Below, piece by piece: positions 41,107 through 49,396 of a stretch of DNA of 64,000 nt. The DNA lies in assembly GCA_002480085.1 (NCBI GenBank), contig DKPJ01000008.1:62001-126000 (forward strand), written 5' to 3'. The first letter of the stretch is position 1; the number at the start of each line of letters is the position of its first letter. A program made the translations under genes and the position numbers. This stretch comes from Enterobacteriaceae bacterium UBA7338 (GTDB lineage Bacteria; Pseudomonadota; Gammaproteobacteria; Enterobacterales; Enterobacteriaceae). The notes below the pieces were generated by a model, which was not told the origin of the DNA, searched no databases, and was given only the letters and a program-made list of their open reading frames with translations.

Positions 41107-42225
41107 ATGCCCTTACCCGACTTTCATCGATCTGACGCCTTTACCCTGGGTATTGAACTGGAGCTGCAGGTGGTTAACCCACCGGGATACGACCTCAGCC
41201 AGGACTCCTCTACGCTAATAGACGCCGTCAAGGCCGAAGTCAAAGGCGGCGAGGTGAAGCACGACATCACCGAAAGTATGCTAGAGATCGCCACCGGCGT
41301 CTGCGGGAATATTGATCAGGCCGCCGGACAGTTCTCCGCCATGCAGCAGACCATTCTGCGCGCCGCCAGCGAGCACCATCTGCAAATTTGCGGCGGCGGC
41401 ACGCACCCGTTCCAGACGTGGCAGCGTCAGGAGGTGTGCGACGACGAGCGCTATGCGCGCACGCTTGAGATGTTTGGCTATCTGGTGCAGCAGGCGACGG
41501 TGTTCGGCCAGCACGTTCACGTGGGCTGCCCGAGCGGCGACGATGCTATCTATCTGATGCATGGCCTGTCGCGCTTCGTCCCCCACTTTATTGCCCTTGG
41601 CGCGGCTTCACCCTACATCCAGGGCACCGACACCCGCTTCGCCTCGTCGCGGCTCAATATCTTCTCCGCGTTTCCGGATAACGGCCACGCTCCCTGGGTC
41701 AGCAACTGGTCTGAATTTGAGGGGCTGTTCCGCCGTCTGAGCTACACCAGCATGATCGACAGCATCAAAGATCTGCACTGGGATATTCGCCCCAGCCCGC
41801 ACTTCGGCACGGTTGAGGTGCGGGTGATGGATACCCCGCTGACCCTCGGCCATGCGGTGAACATTGCCGGGTTCATCCAGGCGATCTCCCACTGGCTGCT
41901 GGCGGAGCGGCCGTTCAAGATGCAGGAGCGTGACTATCTGCTCTACAAGTTCAACCGCTTCCAGGCCTGCCGCTACGGCTTTGCCGGGGTGCTGACCGAC
42001 GTACATACCGGTGAACAGGTCACCATCGGCGAGGATATTCAGCGCCTGCTGGACAAAATTGCCCCCTACGCCGATAAGCTGAACGGCAGCAGCGCCCTGG
42101 AAGCGCTGGCCCAGTTTGTGCGGCGTGGCAAGAGTGAGGATCAGTTGATGCGCGATTTCGTTGCCGACGGCGGCTCGCTGATTGGGCTGGTGCAGAAACA
42201 TGCGGAGATCTGGGCGGCCAATTAG
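41107..42225 (+). CDS. ybdK: Carboxylate-amine ligase YbdK (glutamate-cysteine ligase 2 family)
   Basis: The 372-residue protein matches YbdK: FTLGIELELQVVNPPGYDLS, CGGGTHPFQTWQ, and IRPSPHFGTVEVRVMDTPLT. The E. coli protein has weak glutamate-cysteine ligase activity; its real substrate is not settled. The ybdK-ybdJ pair is conserved in enterics next to nfsB and pheP, which helps place this window. Confidence 0.95.
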   Translation: MPLPDFHRSDAFTLGIELELQVVNPPGYDLSQDSSTLIDAVKAEVKGGEVKHDITESMLEIATGVCGNIDQAAGQFSAMQQTILRAASEHHLQICGGGTHPFQTWQRQEVCDDERYARTLEMFGYLVQQATVFGQHVHVGCPSGDDAIYLMHGLSRFVPHFIALGAASPYIQGTDTRFASSRLNIFSAFPDNGHAPWVSNWSEFEGLFRRLSYTSMIDSIKDLHWDIRPSPHFGTVEVRVMDTPLTLGHAVNIAGFIQAISHWLLAERPFKMQERDYLLYKFNRFQACRYGFAGVLTDVHTGEQVTIGEDIQRLLDKIAPYADKLNGSSALEALAQFVRRGKSEDQLMRDFVADGGSLIGLVQKHAEIWAAN

Positions 42226-42293
42226 GCCGCTTGCTGTTGCGCCTATATGGCAAATGGCTGACAATATCGTTTTAACTGACGATTAACCTCACC

Positions 42294-42551
42294 ATGACGC
42301 ACCCGCTTGAATCCCTGATGACGGCCGCAGGTATCTTACTGCTGGCCTTCCTCTCCTGTCTGCTGCTGCCCGTCCCTTCGCCGGGTGGCGCGCTGACGCA
42401 GCAGCTTATCGCTACCTTTCATCTGGTCGATGCTAACCAGCTCTACACCCTGCTATTTTGCATCTGGTTCCTGCTGCTCGGCACCATAGAGTACTATGTG
42501 CTGCGCTTTATCTGGCGGCGCTGGTTCTCACTGAACCACTCCTCCCGCTAA
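42294..42551 (+). CDS. ybdJ: Small membrane protein YbdJ (DUF1158)
   Basis: An 85-residue protein with two membrane helices (AAGILLLAFLSCLLLPVPSP and LLFCIWFLLLGTIEYYVLRF). Its length and place after ybdK match YbdJ, whose function is unknown. It overlaps the convergent esterase gene by 24 bases. Confidence 0.9.
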   Translation: MTHPLESLMTAAGILLLAFLSCLLLPVPSPGGALTQQLIATFHLVDANQLYTLLFCIWFLLLGTIEYYVLRFIWRRWFSLNHSSR

Positions 42552-44096
42552 GTCGCGCAGGCCATAGACCAGCGCCTCGGTCCAGGCGGCATAGTCATGG
42601 CCGCTCGACCAGGGGTGGAAGCTGACGCTATAGCCCTTCTCGTCCAGCATCCGGGCAAACTCTTCGCTGTCGCGGTAGATCCCGCCGCCTTTACCTTGCG
42701 TCTCAAACCGTCCGGCCTCTACCCAGAAGCGCACCGGGTAGCGCGGCGACTGCTGATACTGGCGCGTCAGCCAGCCGGGAGCTTCCCCTTTCGGCGACCA
42801 CCAGTAGGATCCGGAGAGGCTCAGCACGTTGCCAAACAGGCGCGGATAGCGCAGCGCCACCCAGGAGGAGGCCAGCCCGCCGTAGCTTGCCCCGCCTACC
42901 ACCGTCTTACTTCGCGTCAGCGCCACGCCGCGCTGGCGCAGCCACGGCACGAGTTCGTGAGCCATAAAGTCGGCGAAAGCCGGGTTGGGCGGTAGCTCTT
43001 TGCCGCGCCGCGCCGCATCAAGACTGTCAACAAACACCACGTTAACCGGCGGTAGCGCGTGGCGAGCGATGAGCGCGTCAAGCACGCTGGCGGTGTGGTA
43101 ATCCCCCTGCCAGGTTTTGCCATCAAACAGGATCAGCGTCCAGCGTGCGGGCTGCGCCGTGCGCGGTCGGTAGAGGATTATCTCCCGGCTGTTGTTTAGC
43201 AGCTCGCTGTGCAGACGGTGACGGGTTAGCGTGCCGTGGCGCACCGGCTGAGCCATCGCTGCGTTGCTGAAGTAGCGGGCAGAAGTAAGATCGAGCAGCG
43301 AGGCGCGTTTCCAGCGATCGCTGTGCGGCTCGCTAAGGGTCTGAGGGTTAAGGGGATCGGCCTGGGCGCTCACCAGAATGGCACGCCGCTGCGGCACGGC
43401 GCTGCCCGCAAGCTGAGGCACGTCCGGCGCCAGCTTATACTGCATCACCGTATCGTTTGGCACCACGTAGCTGCGGAACCAGACGTCGGAGTTGCCCAGC
43501 CGGAAGAGCGGATCGTGATCGCCTCCCGGTGAGCCGAGAATAAAGACGTTGCTGCGCGCGCCGCGCCACAGGAAGGTCACGCGCTTGTGGCTGGCGTCTA
43601 CCGGCTCGATCAGCGGCGTCCCTGCCAGCTGGCGCGCCTGCCAAAAGTTCTCGCTGGAGCCTCCGGCAGCGAGCTGAGCCGCCAGCCGCTGTAGTGCCGG
43701 GCTGACCGGATCCAGCACCTGCGCGCGGCGCAGCGGCGTGGTCTCATGCATCTGCCAGCTAAAGCGCCAGCGCATCCCCTCTTCCCCGTGCAGCACCAGC
43801 GATGAAGGCTGCTGCACCGGCAGGGCAAAGAGCAGCGACTGCTCGCCGTCCGGCGGGCCATCCTCCAGCAGCGTGCGCAGGCGGCGGTTGTTGCCATCCA
43901 GCAGGCGGGCATCGGTCACACCATAGAGCGTGGCAGCGATATAGTTCTCCGCCAGCCGCGGCAGCTGAAAACAGACCTCGCCGCTGGCATCAAATTTTCC
44001 CTGCTGCTCGCCCTGCATCGCTGGCGTATTACAGGTCGCCGCCATTGCAGGTAATGCGCTTAGCCCCATCAATAAACCGCCTACCGCCATCTTCAT
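42528..44096 (-). CDS. Periplasmic Fes/IroE-like siderophore esterase
   Basis: The 522-residue protein has a signal peptide (residues 1-19), an N-terminal Fes-type domain and a C-terminal alpha/beta hydrolase with the serine nucleophile in VVGGASYGGLASSW and catalytic His in WSSGHDYAAW. Fes cuts ferric enterobactin in the cytoplasm; the signal peptide suggests this one works in the periplasm, as IroE does. It is divergent from a TonB siderophore receptor with a Fur-box-like site between them. The substrate may be a tri-ester siderophore, an inference. Confidence 0.87.
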   Translation of the reverse strand: MKMAVGGLLMGLSALPAMAATCNTPAMQGEQQGKFDASGEVCFQLPRLAENYIAATLYGVTDARLLDGNNRRLRTLLEDGPPDGEQSLLFALPVQQPSSLVLHGEEGMRWRFSWQMHETTPLRRAQVLDPVSPALQRLAAQLAAGGSSENFWQARQLAGTPLIEPVDASHKRVTFLWRGARSNVFILGSPGGDHDPLFRLGNSDVWFRSYVVPNDTVMQYKLAPDVPQLAGSAVPQRRAILVSAQADPLNPQTLSEPHSDRWKRASLLDLTSARYFSNAAMAQPVRHGTLTRHRLHSELLNNSREIILYRPRTAQPARWTLILFDGKTWQGDYHTASVLDALIARHALPPVNVVFVDSLDAARRGKELPPNPAFADFMAHELVPWLRQRGVALTRSKTVVGGASYGGLASSWVALRYPRLFGNVLSLSGSYWWSPKGEAPGWLTRQYQQSPRYPVRFWVEAGRFETQGKGGGIYRDSEEFARMLDEKGYSVSFHPWSSGHDYAAWTEALVYGLRDLAGGVVQ

Positions 44097-44136
44097 CGTT
44101 CATGTTTCCCTACCAGAATTTGCCAACAACGCTAAT

Positions 44137-44155
44137 GCAAATGGTAATAATTTGC
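44137..44155. promoter_or_regulatory. Fur-box-like site between esterase and receptor genes
   Basis: GCAAATGGTAATAATTTGC matches 13 of 19 positions of the Fur consensus and is part of a 7-bp inverted repeat (TGCAAAT / ATTTGCA). It sits in the 137-base divergent gap, so iron would repress both genes. Confidence 0.65.
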
Positions 44156-44233
44156 AATATCATTCGCGACGTTAATGATAGCGCTCCCTGCTCCGCTGGC
44201 AGGGATCTCAAACAGGCAAGGGAACAGGTAATA

Positions 44234-46381
44234 ATGCTTAAAAACAATAAGATAATGCAGACGTGGTTAGTGAGTTTGGCAGCAGCGGGGGCGACGACGC
44301 CTGCGCTAGCCAATGAGGAGACGCTGGTAGTGACAACGGGCGCGGCGGAGGATCCTACCGCACCGCTGAAAGGGATGGTGGCGACCAAAACGCTGTCGGC
44401 AACCAAAACCTCAGCCGAGCTGGTGAAGACCCCGCAGTCGGTATCGGTGATTACCCGCGATCAGATGCAGGCCCTGGACGTCACCTCGGTCTCGCAGGCG
44501 CTGCGCTACTCCGCCGGGGTCTTTACCGAGTATCGTGGCTCCTCGAACCGTAATGATGAGGTGTTCGTGCGCGGCTTCAGCTATGTGCCGAAATTCCTCG
44601 ACGGTCTGAGCTTCGGGGCAACCGCCTCATCGCAGACCGGTACCGTCGATCCCTGGCTGCTGGAGCGCGTCGAGCTGGTACGCGGCCCGGCCTCGGTGCT
44701 CTTCGGCCAGGTCAACCCAGGCGGCCTGATCGGCATGACCAGCAAGCGCCCCACCAGCGAAGCGATCCATCGCGTTCAGTTCCGCACCGGCAACGATGAG
44801 CTGGCAGAGGGAGCGTTCGATTTCGGCGGCCAGCTGAGCGACGATGGTCGCCTGCTCTATCGCCTGAACGGGATCGCCCGCACCCAGCACAGCCAGGTCA
44901 AAGATTATAAAGAGGAGCGCGTGGCCATCGCTCCGGCCCTGACGTGGTACCCTAACGATCAGACGCGCTTTACCCTGCTCACCAGCTACCAGAAGGATCC
45001 TGACGCGGGCTATCGCAACTTCCTGCCCGCCTACGGCACGGTGCGGAGCGCCGACGGGCAGCACATTCCGCTGGACTTCAACGTCAGCGATCCGAACTAT
45101 AACCAGTCCTGGCGCGAACAGACGATGGTGGGCTATGAGTTCGAGCATCAGTTCGATGACGTCTTTACCTTCCGCCAGAACGCACGCTACGCCACCATTA
45201 AGCAGAAGTACCGCTATCTCGTTTATGCCTCCAGCGCACCGAACAGCACGCTGCTCACCCGTCGCGCCCAGAATGAGGAGCGCCAGACCGACGAGTTCGG
45301 CATCGATAACCAGCTGGAGGCGCAGTTCACCACCGCAGAGGTGAACCATACCCTGCTTGGCGGCCTGGATTACAAATCAAGCCGGGACGCTCAGAGTCTG
45401 CAGCGCGGCATGGGTGCGCAGTACAACCTGGACTGGCGCAACCCGGTCTACGGTATTAACGTCGATGAGAGCACCTTCAGCACCGCCAGCGACGAGCAGC
45501 AGGATCTGGATCAGATGGGTCTCTATCTGCAGGATCAGCTGAGCTGGAACAACTGGGAGCTGCTGCTCTCCGGCCGCTACGACTGGGATGAGGTGCGCAC
45601 CAGCGACTTTACCTCCGATGACGGCAGCGTGCAGCAGAACGATAATAAGTTCACCTGGCGCACCGGCCTGCTCTACGCCTTTGATTTCGGCCTGTCGCCT
45701 TACATCAGCTACAGCACCTCGTTTGAGCCGAACCTGCAAACCAACCGCGCCCCTGGCCTGGCGCCGTTCAAACCTACTACTGGCAAGCAGACCGAGTTGG
45801 GCGTGAAGTATCAGCCGGTGGAGAGCACCCTGATGACGCTGGCGGTCTACGATCTTAAGCAGAGCAACGTCCCGACCTACAACAGCTCGCTGGGCTGGTT
45901 TGAAAACGCCGGAGAAGTGCGCTCGAAGGGGGTTGAGACGGAGATCCACTCTACCCTGTTTGATAGCCTGAACCTGATTGGCTCCTACACCTATACCGAC
46001 GCGGAGACCGCCAGCACCACCGTGGCCGGTACCCAGGGCAAAACTCCGGCGCGGATCCCAACCCATATGGCCTCGGCCTTCGCCAGCTACACGCTGCCGT
46101 CCGGCCCGCTCAAAAGCCTGACCGCAGGCGTTGGCATGCGCTATCTCGGCACCAGCTACGGCGACGCACGCAACACCTTTAAGGTTCCGGCGGTGGATCT
46201 CTACGATGCCATGCTGAGCTACGATCTGGGAGAGGCGAGCAGCAGCCTGAAAGGCGCTACCGTGCAGCTTAACGTCAATAACGTGGCCGATACCAAGTAC
46301 GTTGCGTCATGCGCCAGCGACAGCGCCTGCTTCTGGGGTATCGGACGTACCGCCACCGCCACGGTCAGCTACGCCTGGTAA
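44234..46381 (+). CDS. TonB-dependent siderophore receptor (FhuA/FoxA-like)
   Basis: The 715-residue outer-membrane receptor has a signal peptide ending ATTPALA, a TonB box (EETLVVT), a plug domain (VKTPQSVSVITRDQMQALDV, VFVRGFSY, RGPASVLFGQVNPGGLI) and a beta-barrel with the C-terminal aromatic residue (TATVSYAW). The plug sequence is of the ferric-hydroxamate (FhuA/FoxA/FhuE) type. The ATG at 44234 is chosen because the signal peptide begins there; the reading frame continues far upstream without meaning. Confidence 0.92.
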   Translation: MLKNNKIMQTWLVSLAAAGATTPALANEETLVVTTGAAEDPTAPLKGMVATKTLSATKTSAELVKTPQSVSVITRDQMQALDVTSVSQALRYSAGVFTEYRGSSNRNDEVFVRGFSYVPKFLDGLSFGATASSQTGTVDPWLLERVELVRGPASVLFGQVNPGGLIGMTSKRPTSEAIHRVQFRTGNDELAEGAFDFGGQLSDDGRLLYRLNGIARTQHSQVKDYKEERVAIAPALTWYPNDQTRFTLLTSYQKDPDAGYRNFLPAYGTVRSADGQHIPLDFNVSDPNYNQSWREQTMVGYEFEHQFDDVFTFRQNARYATIKQKYRYLVYASSAPNSTLLTRRAQNEERQTDEFGIDNQLEAQFTTAEVNHTLLGGLDYKSSRDAQSLQRGMGAQYNLDWRNPVYGINVDESTFSTASDEQQDLDQMGLYLQDQLSWNNWELLLSGRYDWDEVRTSDFTSDDGSVQQNDNKFTWRTGLLYAFDFGLSPYISYSTSFEPNLQTNRAPGLAPFKPTTGKQTELGVKYQPVESTLMTLAVYDLKQSNVPTYNSSLGWFENAGEVRSKGVETEIHSTLFDSLNLIGSYTYTDAETASTTVAGTQGKTPARIPTHMASAFASYTLPSGPLKSLTAGVGMRYLGTSYGDARNTFKVPAVDLYDAMLSYDLGEASSSLKGATVQLNVNNVADTKYVASCASDSACFWGIGRTATATVSYAW

Positions 46382-46393
46382 TGGCTTAACGGT

Positions 46394-46418
46394 GCCCGGC
46401 AGCGCAAACCTGCCGGGC
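46394..46418. terminator. Hairpin between the receptor gene and ramA
   Basis: A 9-bp stem (GCCCGGCAG / CTGCCGGGC) with a 7-base loop lies between two convergent genes. No T-run is seen, so termination is likely but not certain. Confidence 0.55.
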
Positions 46419-46428
46419 CAACAGAAGC

Positions 46429-46773
46429 TTAATGCCGCGCCTGGCCGTGGTTCTCCTTGCGGTAGGCCCCCGGCGGCTGGTTAAAGGTGCGGGTGAAAAT
46501 GCGCGTAAAGGTCTGCTGGGAATCAAAGCCGTACTTAACGCAGATATCAAACACCTTCTGATCGGTATCACGCAGCTCCTGGGCCGCCAGCCGCAGCTTA
46601 CGTTCGCGGATGTAGCGCCCCAGGCTCTCGCCTTTGTACTGCATAAACAGCCGCTGAAGATGCCATTTGGAGTAGCCCGCGTGGCGCGCAATCTCTTCAA
46701 TGCGCAGCGGCTGATGCAAATTGTCGTCGATCCACTCGACAATCGTATCGATAACCTGAGCGGAAATGGTCAT
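46429..46773 (-). CDS. ramA: Transcriptional activator RamA (AraC/XylS family)
   Basis: The 114-residue protein is two helix-turn-helix motifs only, nearly identical to RamA: VIDTIVEWIDDNLHQPLRIE, HAGYSKWHLQRLFMQYKGES, FDSQQTFTRIFTRTFNQPPG. RamA activates the marbox regulon (acrAB-tolC, reduced porin) and so antibiotic and bile resistance. The ATG at 46773 has AGAGGA seven bases before it. It is divergent from ramR with the RamR operator between. Confidence 0.96.
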   Translation of the reverse strand: MTISAQVIDTIVEWIDDNLHQPLRIEEIARHAGYSKWHLQRLFMQYKGESLGRYIRERKLRLAAQELRDTDQKVFDICVKYGFDSQQTFTRIFTRTFNQPPGAYRKENHGQARH

Positions 46774-46813
46774 ACGTGGTTCCTCTCTGCTCTTTAAGCG
46801 CTGAAACTTGATT

Positions 46814-46833
46814 ATGAGTGAGTAAGCACTCAT
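46814..46833. promoter_or_regulatory. RamR operator
   Basis: ATGAGTGAGTAAGCACTCAT is a perfect 7-bp inverted repeat (ATGAGTG-N6-CACTCAT), the palindrome known to bind RamR upstream of ramA in Salmonella and Klebsiella. It lies 41 bases before the ramA start. Confidence 0.9.
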
Positions 46834-46947
46834 TATAGAAAGAGGCAGAAAGTCGTCAAGATGATTTTCGATCTTTGACGCAGGCCGTTGCGGAGCGGCA
46901 GATGTCATGTTTCAATCAGGGTTTAACAGCGTGTGAGGTAAAGTGTA

Positions 46948-47532
46948 GTGGCTCGTCCGAAGAGTGAAGATAAAAAACAGGCGTTACTGGAAGCGGCAAC
47001 CGAAGCATTTGCCCAGTCGGGGATCACCGCCTCCACCGCCCTGATAGCCCGTAATGCGGGCGTTGCGGAAGGCACCCTCTTTCGCTACTTCGCCACTAAA
47101 GACGACTTGCTCAATGCGGTCTATCTCGCGCTGAAAACCGATCTCTGTCACGCCATGCTTGACGGTCTCGATCGCTCCGTTAGCGAAGCCAAGGCGCTCA
47201 CCTGCTATATCTGGAACAGCTATATCGACTGGGGCATTCTGCACCCCATCGGCCACCGGGCGATCCGTCAGCTGGCGGTATCGGGCAAGATCACCTGCGC
47301 CACCCAGCAAAATGTCGATGAGCTATTCCCGGATCTGCACACCCTTTGCCGCCGGTCGGTACTGCCGATTTTCCTCACCGAGGCCTTCCACGCCTTTGGC
47401 GATGCCCTGTTCCTCTCTCTGGCCGAAACCACCATTGAGTTCGCCAGCCGTGAACCCGAAAAGGCGGACGATTTTAAAGCCCACGGTTTCGAGGCGATGT
47501 GGCGCGCCCTGGCGGACAGCAGCGGCAGCTAA
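46948..47532 (+). CDS. ramR: TetR-family repressor RamR
   Basis: The 194-residue protein has the TetR HTH at residues about 10-55 (NAGVAEGTLFRYFATKDDLL) and the RamR opening MARPKSEDKKQALLEAAT. RamR represses ramA and is released by bile acids and several drugs. It begins with GTG. The HTH is intact, so there is no sign of a RamR-loss resistance mutation. Confidence 0.95.
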   Translation: MARPKSEDKKQALLEAATEAFAQSGITASTALIARNAGVAEGTLFRYFATKDDLLNAVYLALKTDLCHAMLDGLDRSVSEAKALTCYIWNSYIDWGILHPIGHRAIRQLAVSGKITCATQQNVDELFPDLHTLCRRSVLPIFLTEAFHAFGDALFLSLAETTIEFASREPEKADDFKAHGFEAMWRALADSSGS

Positions 47533-47620
47533 AGCGCACGTTTTTCACTTATTTTTTCTTCGCTGAGTCTGTAGGCTACAGCGCAGCACAACTCATCCCA
47601 AAAAATCATCAGGAGTATTT

Positions 47621-48274
47621 ATGGATATCGTTTCCATTGCCTTGCAGCGCTACTCAACCAAGGCGTTTGACGCCAGCAAAAAACTGACCGCCGACGAAGC
47701 GGAGAAGATCAAAACCCTGCTGCGCTATAGCCCGTCCAGCACCAACTCGCAGCCGTGGCACTTTATCGTTGCCAGCACCGAGGAAGGCAAAGCGCGGGTA
47801 GCAAAATCCGCAGCGGGCGGCTATTCGTTCAACGAACGCAAAATGCTGGATGCCTCCCACGTGGTGGTGTTCTGCGCGAAAACCGCGATGGACGACAGCT
47901 GGCTGGAGAAGGTGGTGGATCAGGAAGATGCCGATGGCCGCTTTGCCACGCCGGAAGCCAAAGCCGCTAACCACAAGGGCCGCACCTTCTTTGCCGACCT
48001 GCACCGTAAGGATCGCCAGGATGACCACGAGTGGATGGCGCGTCAGGTCTACCTGAACGTCGGTAACTTCCTGCTGGGCGTGGGCGCGATGGGCCTCGAC
48101 GCAGTACCGATCGAAGGTTTTGATGCCGACGTGCTGGACGCCGAGTTTGGCCTGAAAGAGCAAGGCTTCACCAGCCTGGTGGTGGTTCCGGTCGGCCACC
48201 ACAGCGTGGAAGATTTCAACAAGGCGCTGCCAAAATCCCGCCTGCCAGAAGAGACCGTGGTTACCGAGATCTAA
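47621..48274 (+). CDS. nfsB: Oxygen-insensitive NAD(P)H nitroreductase NfsB
   Basis: The 217-residue protein matches NfsB: ALQRYSTKAFDASKKLTADE, LLRYSPSSTNSQPWHFIVAS, and the C-terminal KSRLPEETVVTEI. It is an FMN enzyme reducing nitroaromatics, quinones and dihydropteridine. AGGAG lies five bases before ATG. It is close to ramR, as in related genomes. Confidence 0.96.
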   Translation: MDIVSIALQRYSTKAFDASKKLTADEAEKIKTLLRYSPSSTNSQPWHFIVASTEEGKARVAKSAAGGYSFNERKMLDASHVVVFCAKTAMDDSWLEKVVDQEDADGRFATPEAKAANHKGRTFFADLHRKDRQDDHEWMARQVYLNVGNFLLGVGAMGLDAVPIEGFDADVLDAEFGLKEQGFTSLVVVPVGHHSVEDFNKALPKSRLPEETVVTEI

Positions 48275-48290
48275 TTAGACTTCAGCCACC

Positions 48291-48372
48291 TACCCGGCGG
48301 CGCTGCGCTTGCGCGGGCCTACAGTGAGCACGGTACTCTGCGTAGGCCCGGTAAGCGTCAGCGCCACCGGGC
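48291..48372. repeat. BIME (two opposed REP elements)
   Basis: Two REP-type palindromes in opposite order (TACCCGGCGGCGCTGCGCTT and GTAAGCGTCAGCGCCACCGG) separated by about 30 bases, after nfsB. They may act as mRNA stabilisers or gyrase/IHF sites. Confidence 0.75.
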
Positions 48373-48414
48373 GTTACTCTGCTGACGCCGCCCGGCATGA
48401 GCAATAACTCCATG

Positions 48415-49278
48415 TTACAGCCTTGCCAGCACCTGCTCGCCCGCCTCATCGATCGGTAGATAGACCAGCAGACGCGAACCGTTACGCGGCGCGGAGTACC
48501 AGTACATCTGCTGGAGCTGAAACTCACCCAAATCAGGGTGACGGAAGGTTTTAATCTGGTTCTCTACCCCGCGCACCTCATAGCGCTGGTGCCAGAGCGC
48601 CTCAAACTCCTCGGAGGCGGCAAAAAAGCGCGCCAGCTTGTTCTCCCACGCCGCTTCGCCGCGGTGCTCCGCCATCGCCGCGCGGAAATAGGAGACAAAG
48701 GTCGGCAGCACGTCCCGGTTTGCCAGGCGGCTACGCCAGCCCGGATGGGTCAGATAGAGATAGATACAGTTACGATCGTCTTCCGGCAGCGTCGCAAAAT
48801 CGACGCCCATCAGCCGACAGAAGGCGTCGTTCCACGCCACGATATCGAAATTGGGTTTCTGAATGCTGGCTGGCTGCGGCAGCAGACTGTCCAGCATCCG
48901 GCGCGTGCCGGGGCTGATCCCTTCGCACGGAGTAGGGTTGGCCGACTCCACCGGTGGCAGGCCCGCCAGCAGGAACAGATGCCGGGTCTCCAGCGGGCTG
49001 CACTGCAGCGCGTCGGCTACCGCCTGCATCACCACCGCTGAAGGATTGACCTCCCTGCCCTGCTCAAGCCAGGTATACCAGGTCACGCCGACGTCAGCCA
49101 GCATCGCTACCTCTTCCCGCCGCAGGCCCGGCGTACGCCGACGCCCGCTGCGCGGAAGTCCCAGCCGCTGCGGATCCAGGCTCTCTCGCCGCGCACGCAG
49201 GAAAGCGCCCAGCTGTTTACGGCGATCGTCCTGGCGTATCTGCGCAACGTCCAGCTCGCTGTGGCTCATCAGGCTCAT
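48415..49278 (-). CDS. XRE-family regulator with MmyB-like ligand domain
   Basis: The 287-residue protein has an N-terminal helix-turn-helix (LRREEVAMLADVGVTWYTWL) and a C-terminal PAS-like MmyB/MLTR ligand domain (NFDIVAWNDAFCRLMG, then FRHPDLGEFQLQQMYWY). Relatives bind fatty-acid-like ligands in crystal structures. It is divergent from an MFS exporter and probably regulates it through the inverted repeat at 49314-49339. Confidence 0.9.
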   Translation of the reverse strand: MSLMSHSELDVAQIRQDDRRKQLGAFLRARRESLDPQRLGLPRSGRRRTPGLRREEVAMLADVGVTWYTWLEQGREVNPSAVVMQAVADALQCSPLETRHLFLLAGLPPVESANPTPCEGISPGTRRMLDSLLPQPASIQKPNFDIVAWNDAFCRLMGVDFATLPEDDRNCIYLYLTHPGWRSRLANRDVLPTFVSYFRAAMAEHRGEAAWENKLARFFAASEEFEALWHQRYEVRGVENQIKTFRHPDLGEFQLQQMYWYSAPRNGSRLLVYLPIDEAGEQVLARL

Positions 49279-49313
49279 GGTCTCTCCAGCATATCTTCAG
49301 CATGGTAGTGCCA

Positions 49314-49339
49314 GTACCAGTATAATCAGGAACTGGTAC
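49314..49339. promoter_or_regulatory. Operator-like inverted repeat over a promoter
   Basis: GTACCAGT (49314-49321) and ACTGGTAC (49332-49339) form a perfect 8-bp inverted repeat. A TATAAT hexamer at 49321-49326 lies between the arms, so binding would block the promoter. The regulator divergent to the pump gene is the likely partner. Confidence 0.65.
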
Positions 49340-49396
49340 CCGTTTATTCAATAAGCGATGCTACGGCCATTCGCTGAATGACGCAATGGAGCTACC

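Noticed and set aside
43802..44233. Upstream extension of the first TonB receptor gene
   Set aside because: The extra residues are antisense to the esterase and not receptor-like; the signal peptide starts at 44234.
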